A DNA stretch of 64,000 nt from Clostridium cavendishii DSM 21758 (GTDB taxonomy: Bacteria; Bacillota; Clostridia; Clostridiales; Clostridiaceae). Below the pieces are notes generated by a model that did no database searches, was not told the DNA's origin, and saw only the letters and a program-made list of their open reading frames with translations. The translations under genes were made by a program, and so were the position numbers. Each line of letters opens with the position of its first letter. The stretch's first letter is position 1. The DNA is taken from contig NZ_FQZB01000015.1 in the NCBI RefSeq assembly GCF_900141845.1, positions 1-64,000 on the forward strand. The letters run 5' to 3'. Shown piece after piece: positions 50,497-58,751 of this stretch.

Positions 50497-51795
50497 ATGA
50501 AAAACAAAATTAGACCATCAATATTACCAGGTTTTATGGAGTTATTACCAAGAGAGCAGCGTATTTTTAATGATATTGTACGAAAAATAACTAATGTTTA
50601 TGAAAAAAATGGTTTAATACCAATGGATACACCTATTATTGAAAAACAAGAAATCCTAATGGCTAAATCTGGTGGAGAAACTGAGAAGCAAGTATATAAT
50701 TTTAAAAGAGGTGATAATAATTTAGCTTTAAGATTTGATCTAACAGTACCATTAGCTAGATATGTAGCTCAATATTTTAACGATTTAACTTTTCCGTTTA
50801 AAAGATATCAGATAGGTAAGGTTTATAGAGGGGAAAGAAATCAAAGGGGGAGATATAGAGAATTTTATCAATGTGATGTGGACATAATAGGGAATGGAAA
50901 GTTAGATATAAGAAATGATGCCTTTGTAATTAGTATAGTTTCTCAGGCTTTTAAAAGTATAGGATTAAAAGAGTATAAATTTCAAATAAATAATAGAAAA
51001 ATATTATTAGGATTGTTCCAAGAGTTAGAAATTACAGATAATGGTTCAATAATTACATTAATAGATAAGTACGATAAGATGGATAAAAAAGAATTTTATA
51101 AGGATTTAGAGGGGGTAGTTGGAGATAGTAAAGCTAAATTTATTAATGATTTTATAAATATAAAAGGTACAGGAGTTGGCATTATTGATAATATAAAAAA
51201 ATTAAATATATCTAATGATACATTTAATAATGGACTTAAAGAACTTGAAGAAGTAATTAAATGTCTTAAAATATTCGGAGTTTGTGAAAATGAATATCTT
51301 GTAGATTTTAAAATAATAAGGGGATTAGATTATTATACCGGAACTGTATTTGAGACTATTTTAATAGGAAATGAAAACTTTGGGTCTATATGTTCTGGAG
51401 GAAGATATGATAATCTAGCTCAAAACTACACAGATAATATAATGCCAGGTATAGGAATATCTATAGGGTTAACAAGGTTATTCTATGTGTTAAAGGAAAT
51501 AGGATTTGTAGATAATTATAATTTAGAGGAAGGATTAGAATATTTAATACTTCCAATAGGAGAAACTTTAGAATATTGTTTTAAAGTAAAAGAATATTTT
51601 AAAAAATTAGGTTTTAGTGTAGATGTATATTTAGAGGAAGACAAATTTAAAAAGAAATTAAATTACGCAAATAAAATTGGGGTTAAAAATGTAGTTATAG
51701 TTGGAGAAGATGAAGTTAAGTCAGGTAATGTTTTAATAAAAAATATGTTTACAGGAAGCCAAATAATTAAAAAAGTAATTGAAAATGATTTTTAA
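50497..51795 (+). CDS. hisS: Histidyl-tRNA synthetase (probable second or regulated copy)
   Basis: A 432-residue class II aminoacyl-tRNA synthetase. Motif 1 region is GLIPMDTPIIEKQEIL, motif 2 FKRYQIGKVYRGERNQRGRY followed by REFYQCDVDIIG, the histidine-binding loop RGLDYYTGTVFE, and motif 3 GIGISIGLTRLF. The C-terminal ~90 residues form the anticodon-binding domain, so it is a full HisS and not HisZ. ATG 50497 has aaaggaga upstream; the longer reading starts inside the terminator. Clostridia often carry two HisS forms; this one appears regulated by charged tRNA-His through the leader peptide. Confidence 0.93.
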   Translation: MKNKIRPSILPGFMELLPREQRIFNDIVRKITNVYEKNGLIPMDTPIIEKQEILMAKSGGETEKQVYNFKRGDNNLALRFDLTVPLARYVAQYFNDLTFPFKRYQIGKVYRGERNQRGRYREFYQCDVDIIGNGKLDIRNDAFVISIVSQAFKSIGLKEYKFQINNRKILLGLFQELEITDNGSIITLIDKYDKMDKKEFYKDLEGVVGDSKAKFINDFINIKGTGVGIIDNIKKLNISNDTFNNGLKELEEVIKCLKIFGVCENEYLVDFKIIRGLDYYTGTVFETILIGNENFGSICSGGRYDNLAQNYTDNIMPGIGISIGLTRLFYVLKEIGFVDNYNLEEGLEYLILPIGETLEYCFKVKEYFKKLGFSVDVYLEEDKFKKKLNYANKIGVKNVVIVGEDEVKSGNVLIKNMFTGSQIIKKVIENDF

Positions 51796-51922
51796 TTACT
51801 TTACGTATCTTTTGTTACCGATAATTTTTAAAATATCTTTTATAATAATAAATGAAAGAATTGATAATTAAATAAAACACAAATTGAAATATTTAATTAA
51901 TTTAAAGTATGGAGGTAACAAA

Positions 51923-52552
51923 ATGAGTTTATTTTTAGGAAAGATACATTATTTATTATATAACAAGATTCAAGCTAATGAGGATTTATTAGAGGAAATA
52001 TTAGATTATGCAGAAACAAAAAATCTTCCTACTCAAGACATTAAGAAAAAGCTTTATGAAAGCTATGGTTATCCAGAAAGAAGTGCATTAGAAACTGTTA
52101 TAGATGAAGGAAATATTCATGGATGGTTACAAAACAAAATAGAAAGTGTTGAGGATAGAACTGCAAGCTTAATAACTTCACTTATAAATGATTATGGCAT
52201 AGAGCTTAGTGAAATAGAGAATATATATTTTGAAAATGGTAAAAATACAATGAAAAATATAGAAAAAGTAGACTTTGCACCAAGTGATTTATTTGGATTA
52301 ATTTTTAGTTATCTATTAGAAGGAATGCCATGTGATAGGATAAATAGATTAGTTTCAAATTCAGAAACAGAAATTGTGTGGGAAACTACTGAATGTATCC
52401 ACAGAAAACATTGGGATAAAGTTTCAGGAGATGTGGAAAACTTTTATGTTTTAAGAGAAGAGTGGATAAAAGGTTTTATAAATGAAGCGGGTAATAGATA
52501 TACTTATGATAAAACCGAAGATGGCTATAATAGGATAAGAAAGGAAGAATAG
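51923..52552 (+). CDS. Hypothetical protein of the hemerythrin/DUF1858 operon
   Basis: A 209-residue soluble, acidic, mostly helical protein (MSLFLGKIHYLLYNKIQANE). Histidines and acidic residues recur (IHGWLQNKIESVEDR, ECIHRKHWDKVSGDVENFYV), so metal binding is possible. I recognise no family. ATG 51923 is chosen because of tggaggt upstream. The hemerythrin gene starts 2 bp after its stop, so the two belong together, and a redox or NO-related role is inferred. Confidence 0.72.
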   Translation: MSLFLGKIHYLLYNKIQANEDLLEEILDYAETKNLPTQDIKKKLYESYGYPERSALETVIDEGNIHGWLQNKIESVEDRTASLITSLINDYGIELSEIENIYFENGKNTMKNIEKVDFAPSDLFGLIFSYLLEGMPCDRINRLVSNSETEIVWETTECIHRKHWDKVSGDVENFYVLREEWIKGFINEAGNRYTYDKTEDGYNRIRKEE

Positions 52553-52554
52553 AT

Positions 52555-53112
52555 ATGAACAGCATTGATTTAATGATAGAAGAACACAAGAATATAAAAA
52601 GAATGCTAATTGTTGTGAGAAAAGCTTGCTTTAGGGTTTTAGAGGGTGAAGAAATATGTTACGAAGATTTTACTAATTTTATTGCATTTATAAGAAATTA
52701 TGCAGATGCTCATCACCATGGAAAAGAAGAGAAAATGCTTTTCAATAGAATGGTTGAAGAACTAGGAGGACCAGCTGAAAAAGTAGTTAAATTCGGCATG
52801 TTAGTTGAGCATGATCAAGGTAGGTTATTCGTAAAAGAGTTAGAAGAGGCAATTAATAAGGTTAAAGCTGGAGATAAAGAAGCTAAAATTGATGTAATAG
52901 CAAATGCTGTATCATATACTAACCTTTTGCAAAGACATATAGATAAAGAAGATAATGTAGTATATACTTTTGCAAATAGATCTTTAAATAAAGAAACTAT
53001 AAAGAGAATTAATGAGGATTGTATAGTTTTTGAAAATGAAGCTGAAAAAAATAAAGTACAAGAAACTTATATAAAATTATTAGAAGAATTAGAAGCTAAA
53101 TATATAAAATAA
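52555..53112 (+). CDS. Hemerythrin-domain protein
   Basis: A 185-residue hemerythrin-type four-helix protein with all ligand segments visible: LMIEEHKNIKRML (first His), YADAHHHGKEEKMLF (His and Glu), LVEHDQGRLF (His), LLQRHIDKEDNVVYTFA (His and Glu). It resembles the oxygen- or NO-binding hemerythrins of anaerobes. It starts 2 bp after the preceding gene and ends 13 bp before the DUF1858 gene, in one operon. Confidence 0.92.
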   Translation: MNSIDLMIEEHKNIKRMLIVVRKACFRVLEGEEICYEDFTNFIAFIRNYADAHHHGKEEKMLFNRMVEELGGPAEKVVKFGMLVEHDQGRLFVKELEEAINKVKAGDKEAKIDVIANAVSYTNLLQRHIDKEDNVVYTFANRSLNKETIKRINEDCIVFENEAEKNKVQETYIKLLEELEAKYIK

Positions 53113-53125
53113 GGAGAGAAAAAAG

Positions 53126-53308
53126 ATGATAAATAAAGATATGACAATTGGAGAATTAATAAGAGTAAAACCAGAGGCTGTTGAAACTTTAATGGAATTT
53201 GGTATGGGCTGTGTAGGATGTCCATCAGCACAAGCCGAAACATTAGAAGAAGCTGCTATAGTTCACGGATTAAATATAGATAAGTTATTAGAAGCATTAA
53301 ATAAATAG
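53126..53308 (+). CDS. DUF1858 redox-disulfide protein (hybrid-cluster-associated type)
   Basis: A 60-residue protein: MINKDMTIGELIRVKPEAVE, then FGMGCVGCPSAQAETLEEAA. The CVGC pair and this length match the DUF1858 / hybrid-cluster-associated disulfide family, often next to hybrid cluster protein or hemerythrin genes. It probably takes part in thiol redox steps linked to NO or hydroxylamine handling. A aggaga site precedes the ATG. Last gene of the operon. Confidence 0.92.
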   Translation: MINKDMTIGELIRVKPEAVETLMEFGMGCVGCPSAQAETLEEAAIVHGLNIDKLLEALNK

Positions 53309-53322
53309 AAATCATATAAGTA

Positions 53323-53359
53323 AAATTGGGTGGTAGGTTCAGTGCTTACCACCCAATTT
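53323..53359 (+). terminator. Terminator of the hemerythrin/DUF1858 operon
   Basis: A perfect 13-bp stem (aaattgggtggta / taccacccaattt) with an 11-nt loop. Confidence 0.85.
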
Positions 53360-53491
53360 ATATTGTAATAGCTTTAAAGTATACTTTAATAGATAGAAAA
53401 AAATATTGACTTTAAAGAAAAATATGGTATAAAATGGATTATAAGGGCGTAAAAAAACACAATATCCAATAAATATTATGGGGGGAGTAAT

Positions 53492-53941
53492 ATGTTTAGT
53501 AGTGCTAGTAGGGGCAGAAGATTTCTAGCTTATCTTATTGATGCAATAATAGTTGGCTTAGTAGTAGGAGGAATATTCTGGCTTATAGGATTTGATAAAG
53601 TTTTTAGTGATTATGTTTCAAATTCAAGAGATATAAGTGGGAAAATTGAATTCTTGGGATGGAAAAATAAACTTAATTGGTCTTCATTTTTAGTATATTG
53701 TATATATTGTAGTGTAATGGAGGGAAGTAAACTTCAAGCTACACTTGGTAAAAGAATAATGGGGATAAGAGTTATTAAAGATGATGGTGAAGATCTTACC
53801 ATGGCTACATCATTAATAAGAAATATGTTTAAAATAATATCATATATACCTTGTTCATTAGGATTTATATGGATATTGTTTAGTAGTGAAAAAAAAGGGT
53901 GGCATGATTACATTGCAAAGACCGTTGTAATTGATGATTAA
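53492..53941 (+). CDS. RDD-family membrane protein
   Basis: A 149-residue protein with about three membrane helices. The RDD domain shows GRRFLAYLIDAIIVGLVVGG near the start (Arg and Asp of the motif), LQATLGKRIMGIRVI in the middle and KKGWHDYIAKTVVI at the end. RDD proteins may act in ion transport or membrane stress; the role is unknown. A gggggag site precedes the ATG. It is monocistronic. Confidence 0.88.
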   Translation: MFSSASRGRRFLAYLIDAIIVGLVVGGIFWLIGFDKVFSDYVSNSRDISGKIEFLGWKNKLNWSSFLVYCIYCSVMEGSKLQATLGKRIMGIRVIKDDGEDLTMATSLIRNMFKIISYIPCSLGFIWILFSSEKKGWHDYIAKTVVIDD

Positions 53942-53954
53942 TATAAGTAATTTT

Positions 53955-53996
53955 AAAATCAGTTAGTAAGTAGGATACTTATTAACTGATTTTTTA
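53955..53996 (+). terminator. Terminator of the RDD gene
   Basis: aaaatcagttagtaagta pairs with tacttattaactgatttt (one mismatch), then T residues. Confidence 0.88.
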
Positions 53997-54103
53997 TATA
54001 AAAGATAATATATGCTATGAAATGTAATCTAACCTAATGATATAATTAGATATACTATTAATAAGGAAAATTCATTTTAGGGTTTTAGTGGAAGGGACAA
54101 AAA

Positions 54104-54490
54104 ATGCAAAAAGAAATATTAACTATGAAATTATTGGAAGAGAAATATGGGGTTTGTAGATTAGAGAAAGAAGCGATAATTCCTGAATGGGCAAGTAGAG
54201 ACGAATTTTTTTCAATAACAAAAACAAGTGATGAGTTATCAATTGTATGTCTTGAAAGAGATATACCAATGGATACTGTATGTGAAAGAGGTTGGAGGAT
54301 TTTAAAAATAGAAGGACCATTAGATTTTTCCTTAATAGGAATTATGGCCTCAATAAGCTCTATACTAGCTCAAAAGGGAATAAGTATATTTGCTATTTCC
54401 ACTTATGATACGGATTATATTCTTGTTAAAAATACGGACGTAGATAATGCAGTAGAGACATTAGTAAGTGAAAGGTATAAGGTAATTTAA
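54104..54490 (+). CDS. ACT-domain protein (ACT_7 type)
   Basis: A 128-residue protein of two tandem ACT-like halves: EFFSITKTSDELSIVCLERD and GWRILKIEGPLDFSLIGIMA, then ISIFAISTYDTDYILVKNTD. This is the small ACT_7 family related to CASTOR, which binds amino acids. There is no catalytic domain, so a sensor or regulatory role is inferred. A aaggg site precedes the ATG. The isochorismatase-type gene is 88 bp downstream. Confidence 0.85.
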   Translation: MQKEILTMKLLEEKYGVCRLEKEAIIPEWASRDEFFSITKTSDELSIVCLERDIPMDTVCERGWRILKIEGPLDFSLIGIMASISSILAQKGISIFAISTYDTDYILVKNTDVDNAVETLVSERYKVI

Positions 54491-54578
54491 TTGTAGATTA
54501 TATGTAGTCTATATATAGAATACATATAATCCATCAGTGTACAAGTATGTACACTAGATATAATAAGGAGAGTAGAAA

Positions 54579-55115
54579 ATGAGAAAAAGAGCACTTTTAG
54601 TTGTAGATGTTCAGAATGCATTAGTATCAGGAAATCCATTTGCAAGAGAGGAAATTATAAGTAATATAGAGACACTAATTAAAGTTTGTAGAGATAATGG
54701 TATAGAAGTAATATATATTCAGCATGGTGATGCAGTAGGTGGAGAGTTAGAACCTAAAACTGATGGTTGGAAGATTTATGATAAGGTAGCACCTAAAGTA
54801 AATGAAACAGTTATAAATAAAAATTATAATTCTGCTTTTAAAGAAACAAGCTTAAAGAACTATTTAGATGATAAGGGAATAAGTGAATTAATCATTACAG
54901 GTATGCAAACTGAGTATTGTATTGATACTACTTGTAAAGTGGCTTTTGAGTATGGGTTTAAGTTAATAATACCTGAAAAAACAAATACGACCTTTGATAA
55001 TGGAAAGATAAAAGCAAAGGATGTATATGAACATTATAACTTTAATATATTTAAGGATAGGTTTGGTATGGTAGAAAGCTTAGAGGATACAATAAAAAGG
55101 CTATCAATTAAATAA
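54579..55115 (+). CDS. Isochorismatase-family cysteine hydrolase
   Basis: A 178-residue cysteine hydrolase with the catalytic triad: Asp in LLVVDVQNAL, Lys in VINKNYNSAF and Cys in ITGMQTEYCIDTT. The family includes nicotinamidases and other amidohydrolases; the substrate here is not clear. It starts at ATG 54579 behind aaggaga and ends before a terminator. Confidence 0.9.
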   Translation: MRKRALLVVDVQNALVSGNPFAREEIISNIETLIKVCRDNGIEVIYIQHGDAVGGELEPKTDGWKIYDKVAPKVNETVINKNYNSAFKETSLKNYLDDKGISELIITGMQTEYCIDTTCKVAFEYGFKLIIPEKTNTTFDNGKIKAKDVYEHYNFNIFKDRFGMVESLEDTIKRLSIK

Positions 55116-55117
55116 TA

Positions 55118-55144
55118 AAAAACCAGCAAGTTTATGCTGGTTTT
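55118..55144. terminator. Terminator between isochorismatase and zinc-ribbon genes
   Basis: aaccagca pairs with tgctggtt with A-rich left and T4 right flanks; probably bidirectional. Confidence 0.78.
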
Positions 55145-55150
55145 AATATT

Positions 55151-55312
55151 TTAAGTAATTTTAGAGCATTTATGACCGCAAAAATCACATTTATAGGCTA
55201 TTTTATCATATTGTCTATTATCATAAGCATATGGATTTTCCTTCATAGTTTCACCACATATAGGACAAATTATAGTTTTTGAATTTTCTTTTTGTTTATT
55301 TTTTTTAATCAT
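55151..55312 (-). CDS. Small zinc-ribbon protein
   Basis: A 53-residue protein with two CxxC pairs (IICPICGETM and YKCDFCGHKC), a zinc ribbon. Its ATG overlaps the stop of the EcsC gene as ATGATTAA, with gaggt upstream, so it is translationally coupled. The function is unknown. Confidence 0.75.
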   Translation of the reverse strand: MIKKNKQKENSKTIICPICGETMKENPYAYDNRQYDKIAYKCDFCGHKCSKIT

Positions 55313-56024
55313 TTAATAACCTCATTCTATAAGAATTCATAGCAGTTTCACCAAGTTTATCTAGAAGTTTAGAGTTTGCATAAGCACCTACAAATGCCCC
55401 TATTAAAGGGACTAATTGGAGCATTTTGGCTATATCAATATAATCTCTATATTCTTGCTGAAAATCACGCCAGTTAAACTGATTAATATCTTCAGGAAAG
55501 TTTTCAGCAGTATGATTCCAATCTTCCATTTCAGCAAAAACTTTATTTGTTTTACCTTGGCTAGAGAAGGCTAACTGAAATATATAAAGTATATATAAAC
55601 GCTCTTTATAATTTTTAACATCAAAACCATAAATAGCAGCAGCTTCAAAAAGAAACTTGATTTTTATACCTAGTAATAAAGGAAAATCTGTAAGTCCAAC
55701 AAAAAAACCAGCAGCTCCAGTTGAAGCACCCTCTACAACGGCTGTTTTTCTATAAAAATCTAGCTTTTCTCTAAATAGTCTTTCTCTAAGTTCAAGAGGC
55801 ATATCTTTAATGGGCTCTTTTGTTAGATATTCAGAACCGACTAAAACACTTTTAACTAAATTCTTTATAGTAGAAGTCATTACATCGTGATATTTTTCTG
55901 GCAAAACACTATTAAATTTATTTTGAGCACCTTTAGCCATTTTGTTTAAAAGTGAAGGCCTTTTTTTCATTTCAAATTTCCATGCTTGAAATTCAGGCAT
56001 TATTGAGTCTATATAATCATACAT
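55305..56024 (-). CDS. EcsC-family protein
   Basis: A 239-residue protein of the EcsC family: MKDMPLELRERLFREKLDFY-like segment, then GASTGAAGFFVGLTDFPLLL and LVPLIGAFVGAYANSKLLDK. Two hydrophobic glycine-rich segments suggest membrane contact. In B. subtilis EcsC belongs to the ecs transporter operon, but here ecsA and ecsB are absent. A gaggt site precedes the ATG. The zinc-ribbon gene overlaps its end. Confidence 0.87.
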   Translation of the reverse strand: MYDYIDSIMPEFQAWKFEMKKRPSLLNKMAKGAQNKFNSVLPEKYHDVMTSTIKNLVKSVLVGSEYLTKEPIKDMPLELRERLFREKLDFYRKTAVVEGASTGAAGFFVGLTDFPLLLGIKIKFLFEAAAIYGFDVKNYKERLYILYIFQLAFSSQGKTNKVFAEMEDWNHTAENFPEDINQFNWRDFQQEYRDYIDIAKMLQLVPLIGAFVGAYANSKLLDKLGETAMNSYRMRLLND

Positions 56025-56082
56025 ATAAAAACCTCTTTCAAAATTTAATTATTTTTAATTATAACATTATTATTATTTATAA

Positions 56083-57729
56083 TTAGATTTTTAAGTTTTT
56101 AATATCGTTGGATAATGAGAAATATTGGGCTTCTAATTGGAGTTTTTTTTCATCATCTTTTTCAATAGATATTAAAGATATTAGTTCAGAACGCTTATTT
56201 TCTAAAACTAAAAGTTTATCTTTTGCTTCATGTTGTTTATTACTAATTTTAGGTGTATTTTTAAATTCTATATAATCTTTATAATTACCGTTAAACTCCT
56301 TAACGGTATTGTTTTCTATTTCAATTATATAATCACATACATTTGAAATAAATTTTCTATCATGAGAAACTATAATTAAGGTTTTATTAGTATTCATAAG
56401 AGCAGTTTCTAAAGCTTGCATGGATTTAATATCTAAATAATTAGTGGGTTCATCTAAAATTAAGATATTATTGTCGGAAAGTAGTGTTTTACAAAGAGCA
56501 ACCTTTACTTTCTCTCCTCCGCTTAATTTTGAAACAAATTTAAATACAGTATCACCTTTAAAGCCAAATCCGTCTAACTTTATTCTAACAAAACTTTCAG
56601 TAAAGGAGCAATTTTCTCGTACGTTTTCTAATATTGATTTATTTTCATCTAATATAGTTTGAGATTGATCAAAGTATCCAATTACAGCATTCTTAGAAAT
56701 TTTTATATTTTCATTGTTGTTATTAATAATCTCATTTAATAGAGTACTTTTACCGCAACCATTGTTGCCAATTAAAGCAACTTTTTTACCATTTTTTACT
56801 TTAAAGCAAATATCTTTTAGTAATAATTTATTACTAACAAATAGATTGAGATGTTTAACTTCAATAGGATTCTTTGCTGTAATTTCTAAACCTTCTTTTA
56901 TTGTTATTTTAATTTCCTTTATTTCCTTTGGTTTTTCTTTCACATCTAAGTGTTCAATTCTACTTTGTATTGCTTTTACACTATTATCTATTTTTGCTTT
57001 TGATTTTTGTCCTCCCATTCTGTGAAGTCTAGCTTCTGAGTTACCCATTCTCTTAGGAGTTCTTCTTATTCCATCTCCTAAATTACGTTTTATTAGTATA
57101 GCATTTTGGAGCCTTCTTTTTTCTTCTACATATTCATTATATTCTGTTTTAGCTCTTTCTATTTCTAGTTGTTTAAGTTCTAAATATTTTGAGTAGTTAC
57201 CATTGTAGATCTTTATTTTACTGTCTTTAATCTCAATAATGATATTACATAAGGCATCCAAAAAATTTCTGTCATGTGATACTAAAAGTAATGAACCATT
57301 ATAGCTCTTAAGCATTTCTTCAAGTACTTGAACACTATTATTATCTAAGTTTGAAGTAGGTTCATCTGCAATTATAAGGCTTTTATTTTCACTCAAAGCT
57401 CTAGCAATTTTAAGTTTAATTTTTTCTCCACCAGATAAAAATTCTTCATATTCATCTGGTGCATTGAATAAGCTTTTAACTTTAGTAGCATCAAGTGTAC
57501 CTAAATAATCATCTTTTTGACTAATATAAGCATAGCTCTTAGTAAGGTAAATGTTTCCCTCTTGGATATCTTCTTCACCAATTAGAGTTTTTATAAGCGT
57601 AGTTTTTCCCTCGCCATTTTCTCCAACTAAGCCTATTTTGTGGCCTTCTAATATTTCTAATTTGTCTATATCTAAAATTAATCTATCTCCATAGTATTTT
57701 TTTATTTTATTTAATATTGCTAATTGCAT
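56083..57729 (-). CDS. ABC-F ribosomal protection protein (antibiotic resistance type)
   Basis: A 548-residue double-ABC protein with no membrane segments. Walker A motifs are GENGEGKTT and GNNGCGKST, signature motifs LSGGEKIK and LSGGEKVK, Walker B LIIADEPTSNLD and ILILDEPTNYLD. The long linker (RTPKRMGNSEARLHRMGGQK) and Ser/Asn-rich C-terminal part resemble Vga/Lsa/Msr-type and clostridial CplR-type resistance proteins, which free antibiotics from the ribosome. The spectrum cannot be read from sequence. A ggaggga site precedes the ATG, after a long leader with a uORF. Confidence 0.9.
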   Translation of the reverse strand: MQLAILNKIKKYYGDRLILDIDKLEILEGHKIGLVGENGEGKTTLIKTLIGEEDIQEGNIYLTKSYAYISQKDDYLGTLDATKVKSLFNAPDEYEEFLSGGEKIKLKIARALSENKSLIIADEPTSNLDNNSVQVLEEMLKSYNGSLLLVSHDRNFLDALCNIIIEIKDSKIKIYNGNYSKYLELKQLEIERAKTEYNEYVEEKRRLQNAILIKRNLGDGIRRTPKRMGNSEARLHRMGGQKSKAKIDNSVKAIQSRIEHLDVKEKPKEIKEIKITIKEGLEITAKNPIEVKHLNLFVSNKLLLKDICFKVKNGKKVALIGNNGCGKSTLLNEIINNNNENIKISKNAVIGYFDQSQTILDENKSILENVRENCSFTESFVRIKLDGFGFKGDTVFKFVSKLSGGEKVKVALCKTLLSDNNILILDEPTNYLDIKSMQALETALMNTNKTLIIVSHDRKFISNVCDYIIEIENNTVKEFNGNYKDYIEFKNTPKISNKQHEAKDKLLVLENKRSELISLISIEKDDEKKLQLEAQYFSLSNDIKNLKI

Positions 57730-58014
57730 AAAAAAATCCCTCCTTAAAATATAGGAGAGAGTATATAGCTATCCTAGTTAAAGGTAAAAATGCATATAAC
57801 TATCCTATAATCTACTCTCCTTAAAATTAAGCACAACAAAAAAGCCTTCTATATTAGATATAATAAATCTAATAGGTATAATAAATTTAAATTTTTTTGT
57901 TATACTTTAAAAGTTTTAAAAGTAGATTATATTCTCATGTTTGAAATTACCTTAACCTTTCTTTAAAATATATAATATTCATTTTTATTATAGCATTTCG
58001 AATATATATTTCAA
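57730..58014 (-). promoter_or_regulatory. Leader of the ABC-F gene: promoter, 3-codon uORF, hairpins
   Basis: Minus strand. Promoter TTGAAA (58014-58009), 16 bp, TATAAT (57992-57987). A uORF ATG AGA ATA TAA lies at 57938-57927 with aaggt upstream. A hairpin ATTAGAT / ATCTAAT (57873-57853) is followed by GAAGGC and a T6 run (57843-57838), a candidate terminator. A further stem GGAGAG / CTCTCC spans 57820-57754, just before the gene. A second tiny uORF (MHFYL) starts in that loop. Short uORF attenuators are known for related ABC-F resistance genes. The rest of the spacer to 58110 is empty. Confidence 0.6.
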
Positions 58015-58110
58015 GAATAAAATATAATCATTATGAATTTAAATTTTGGTAAAGAATTTGGTTTGATAAGTCACTATGGAATCTAGTAAGTGTGTTGGGA
58101 AAATTAAAAA

Positions 58111-58146
58111 AATATATTCAAGAGAAAATCTCTTGAATATATTTTT
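58111..58146. terminator. Terminator downstream of mgsA
   Basis: A 15-bp stem (aatatattcaagaga / tctcttgaatatatt) with a 3-nt loop, flanked by A-rich DNA on the left and T6 on the right; works in both directions. Confidence 0.88.
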
Positions 58147-58157
58147 TATGTACAAAG

Positions 58158-58526
58158 TTATCTATCTTTTAAGTTCTTTAATAAAGCTTCTGCTGAACCT
58201 AAGTTGGTAGCAAGAGGTATGTAATGTACATCGCATAATCTAATTAGAGCACTTACATCTGGTTCATGAGGTTGAGCTGTAAGAGGATCTCTTAAAAAGA
58301 ATACAATATCCATTTGCTTTTCTGCTATCATAGCTCCAATTTGTTGATCACCACCAAGTGGTCCTGATAGAAATCTATGAACATTTAGACCAGTTGCCTC
58401 TGATATAAGTTTACCAGTAGTACCTGTTGCAAAAAGTTCATGGCATTCAAGTATGTGCTTGTACCTTTTTGCGAAATCAATCATTTCACTTTTTTTATTA
58501 TCATGTGCTATTAAAGATATTCTCAT
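58158..58526 (-). CDS. mgsA: Methylglyoxal synthase
   Basis: A 122-residue methylglyoxal synthase, converting dihydroxyacetone phosphate to methylglyoxal and phosphate, a bypass that relieves phosphate-limited glycolysis. Motifs are IALIAHDNKK-like start ISLIAHDNKKSEM, FATGTTGKLI, GPLGGDQQIGAMI (catalytic Asp region) and FFLRDPLTAQPHEPDV. ATG 58526 follows gggggag; the longer reading is rejected. It is a single gene. Confidence 0.97.
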   Translation of the reverse strand: MRISLIAHDNKKSEMIDFAKRYKHILECHELFATGTTGKLISEATGLNVHRFLSGPLGGDQQIGAMIAEKQMDIVFFLRDPLTAQPHEPDVSALIRLCDVHYIPLATNLGSAEALLKNLKDR

Positions 58527-58751
58527 AGTACTCCCCCTAAATTTATTTAAAATTAAAGTGTTATATTTAATCATAGTAAATTTATACTATATTATTTAAT
58601 TTTATAATAGTACATTTTTTATATAAATGTAAAGAAAGAAAATCAGAGGGATGTTATATTGTTAAAGTTTATTTGAATTTTGATTAATAAATATATCAAT
58701 TATACAAATGATAATTTGTATCTAATAACATTTCTATGGTAATGATATAGA

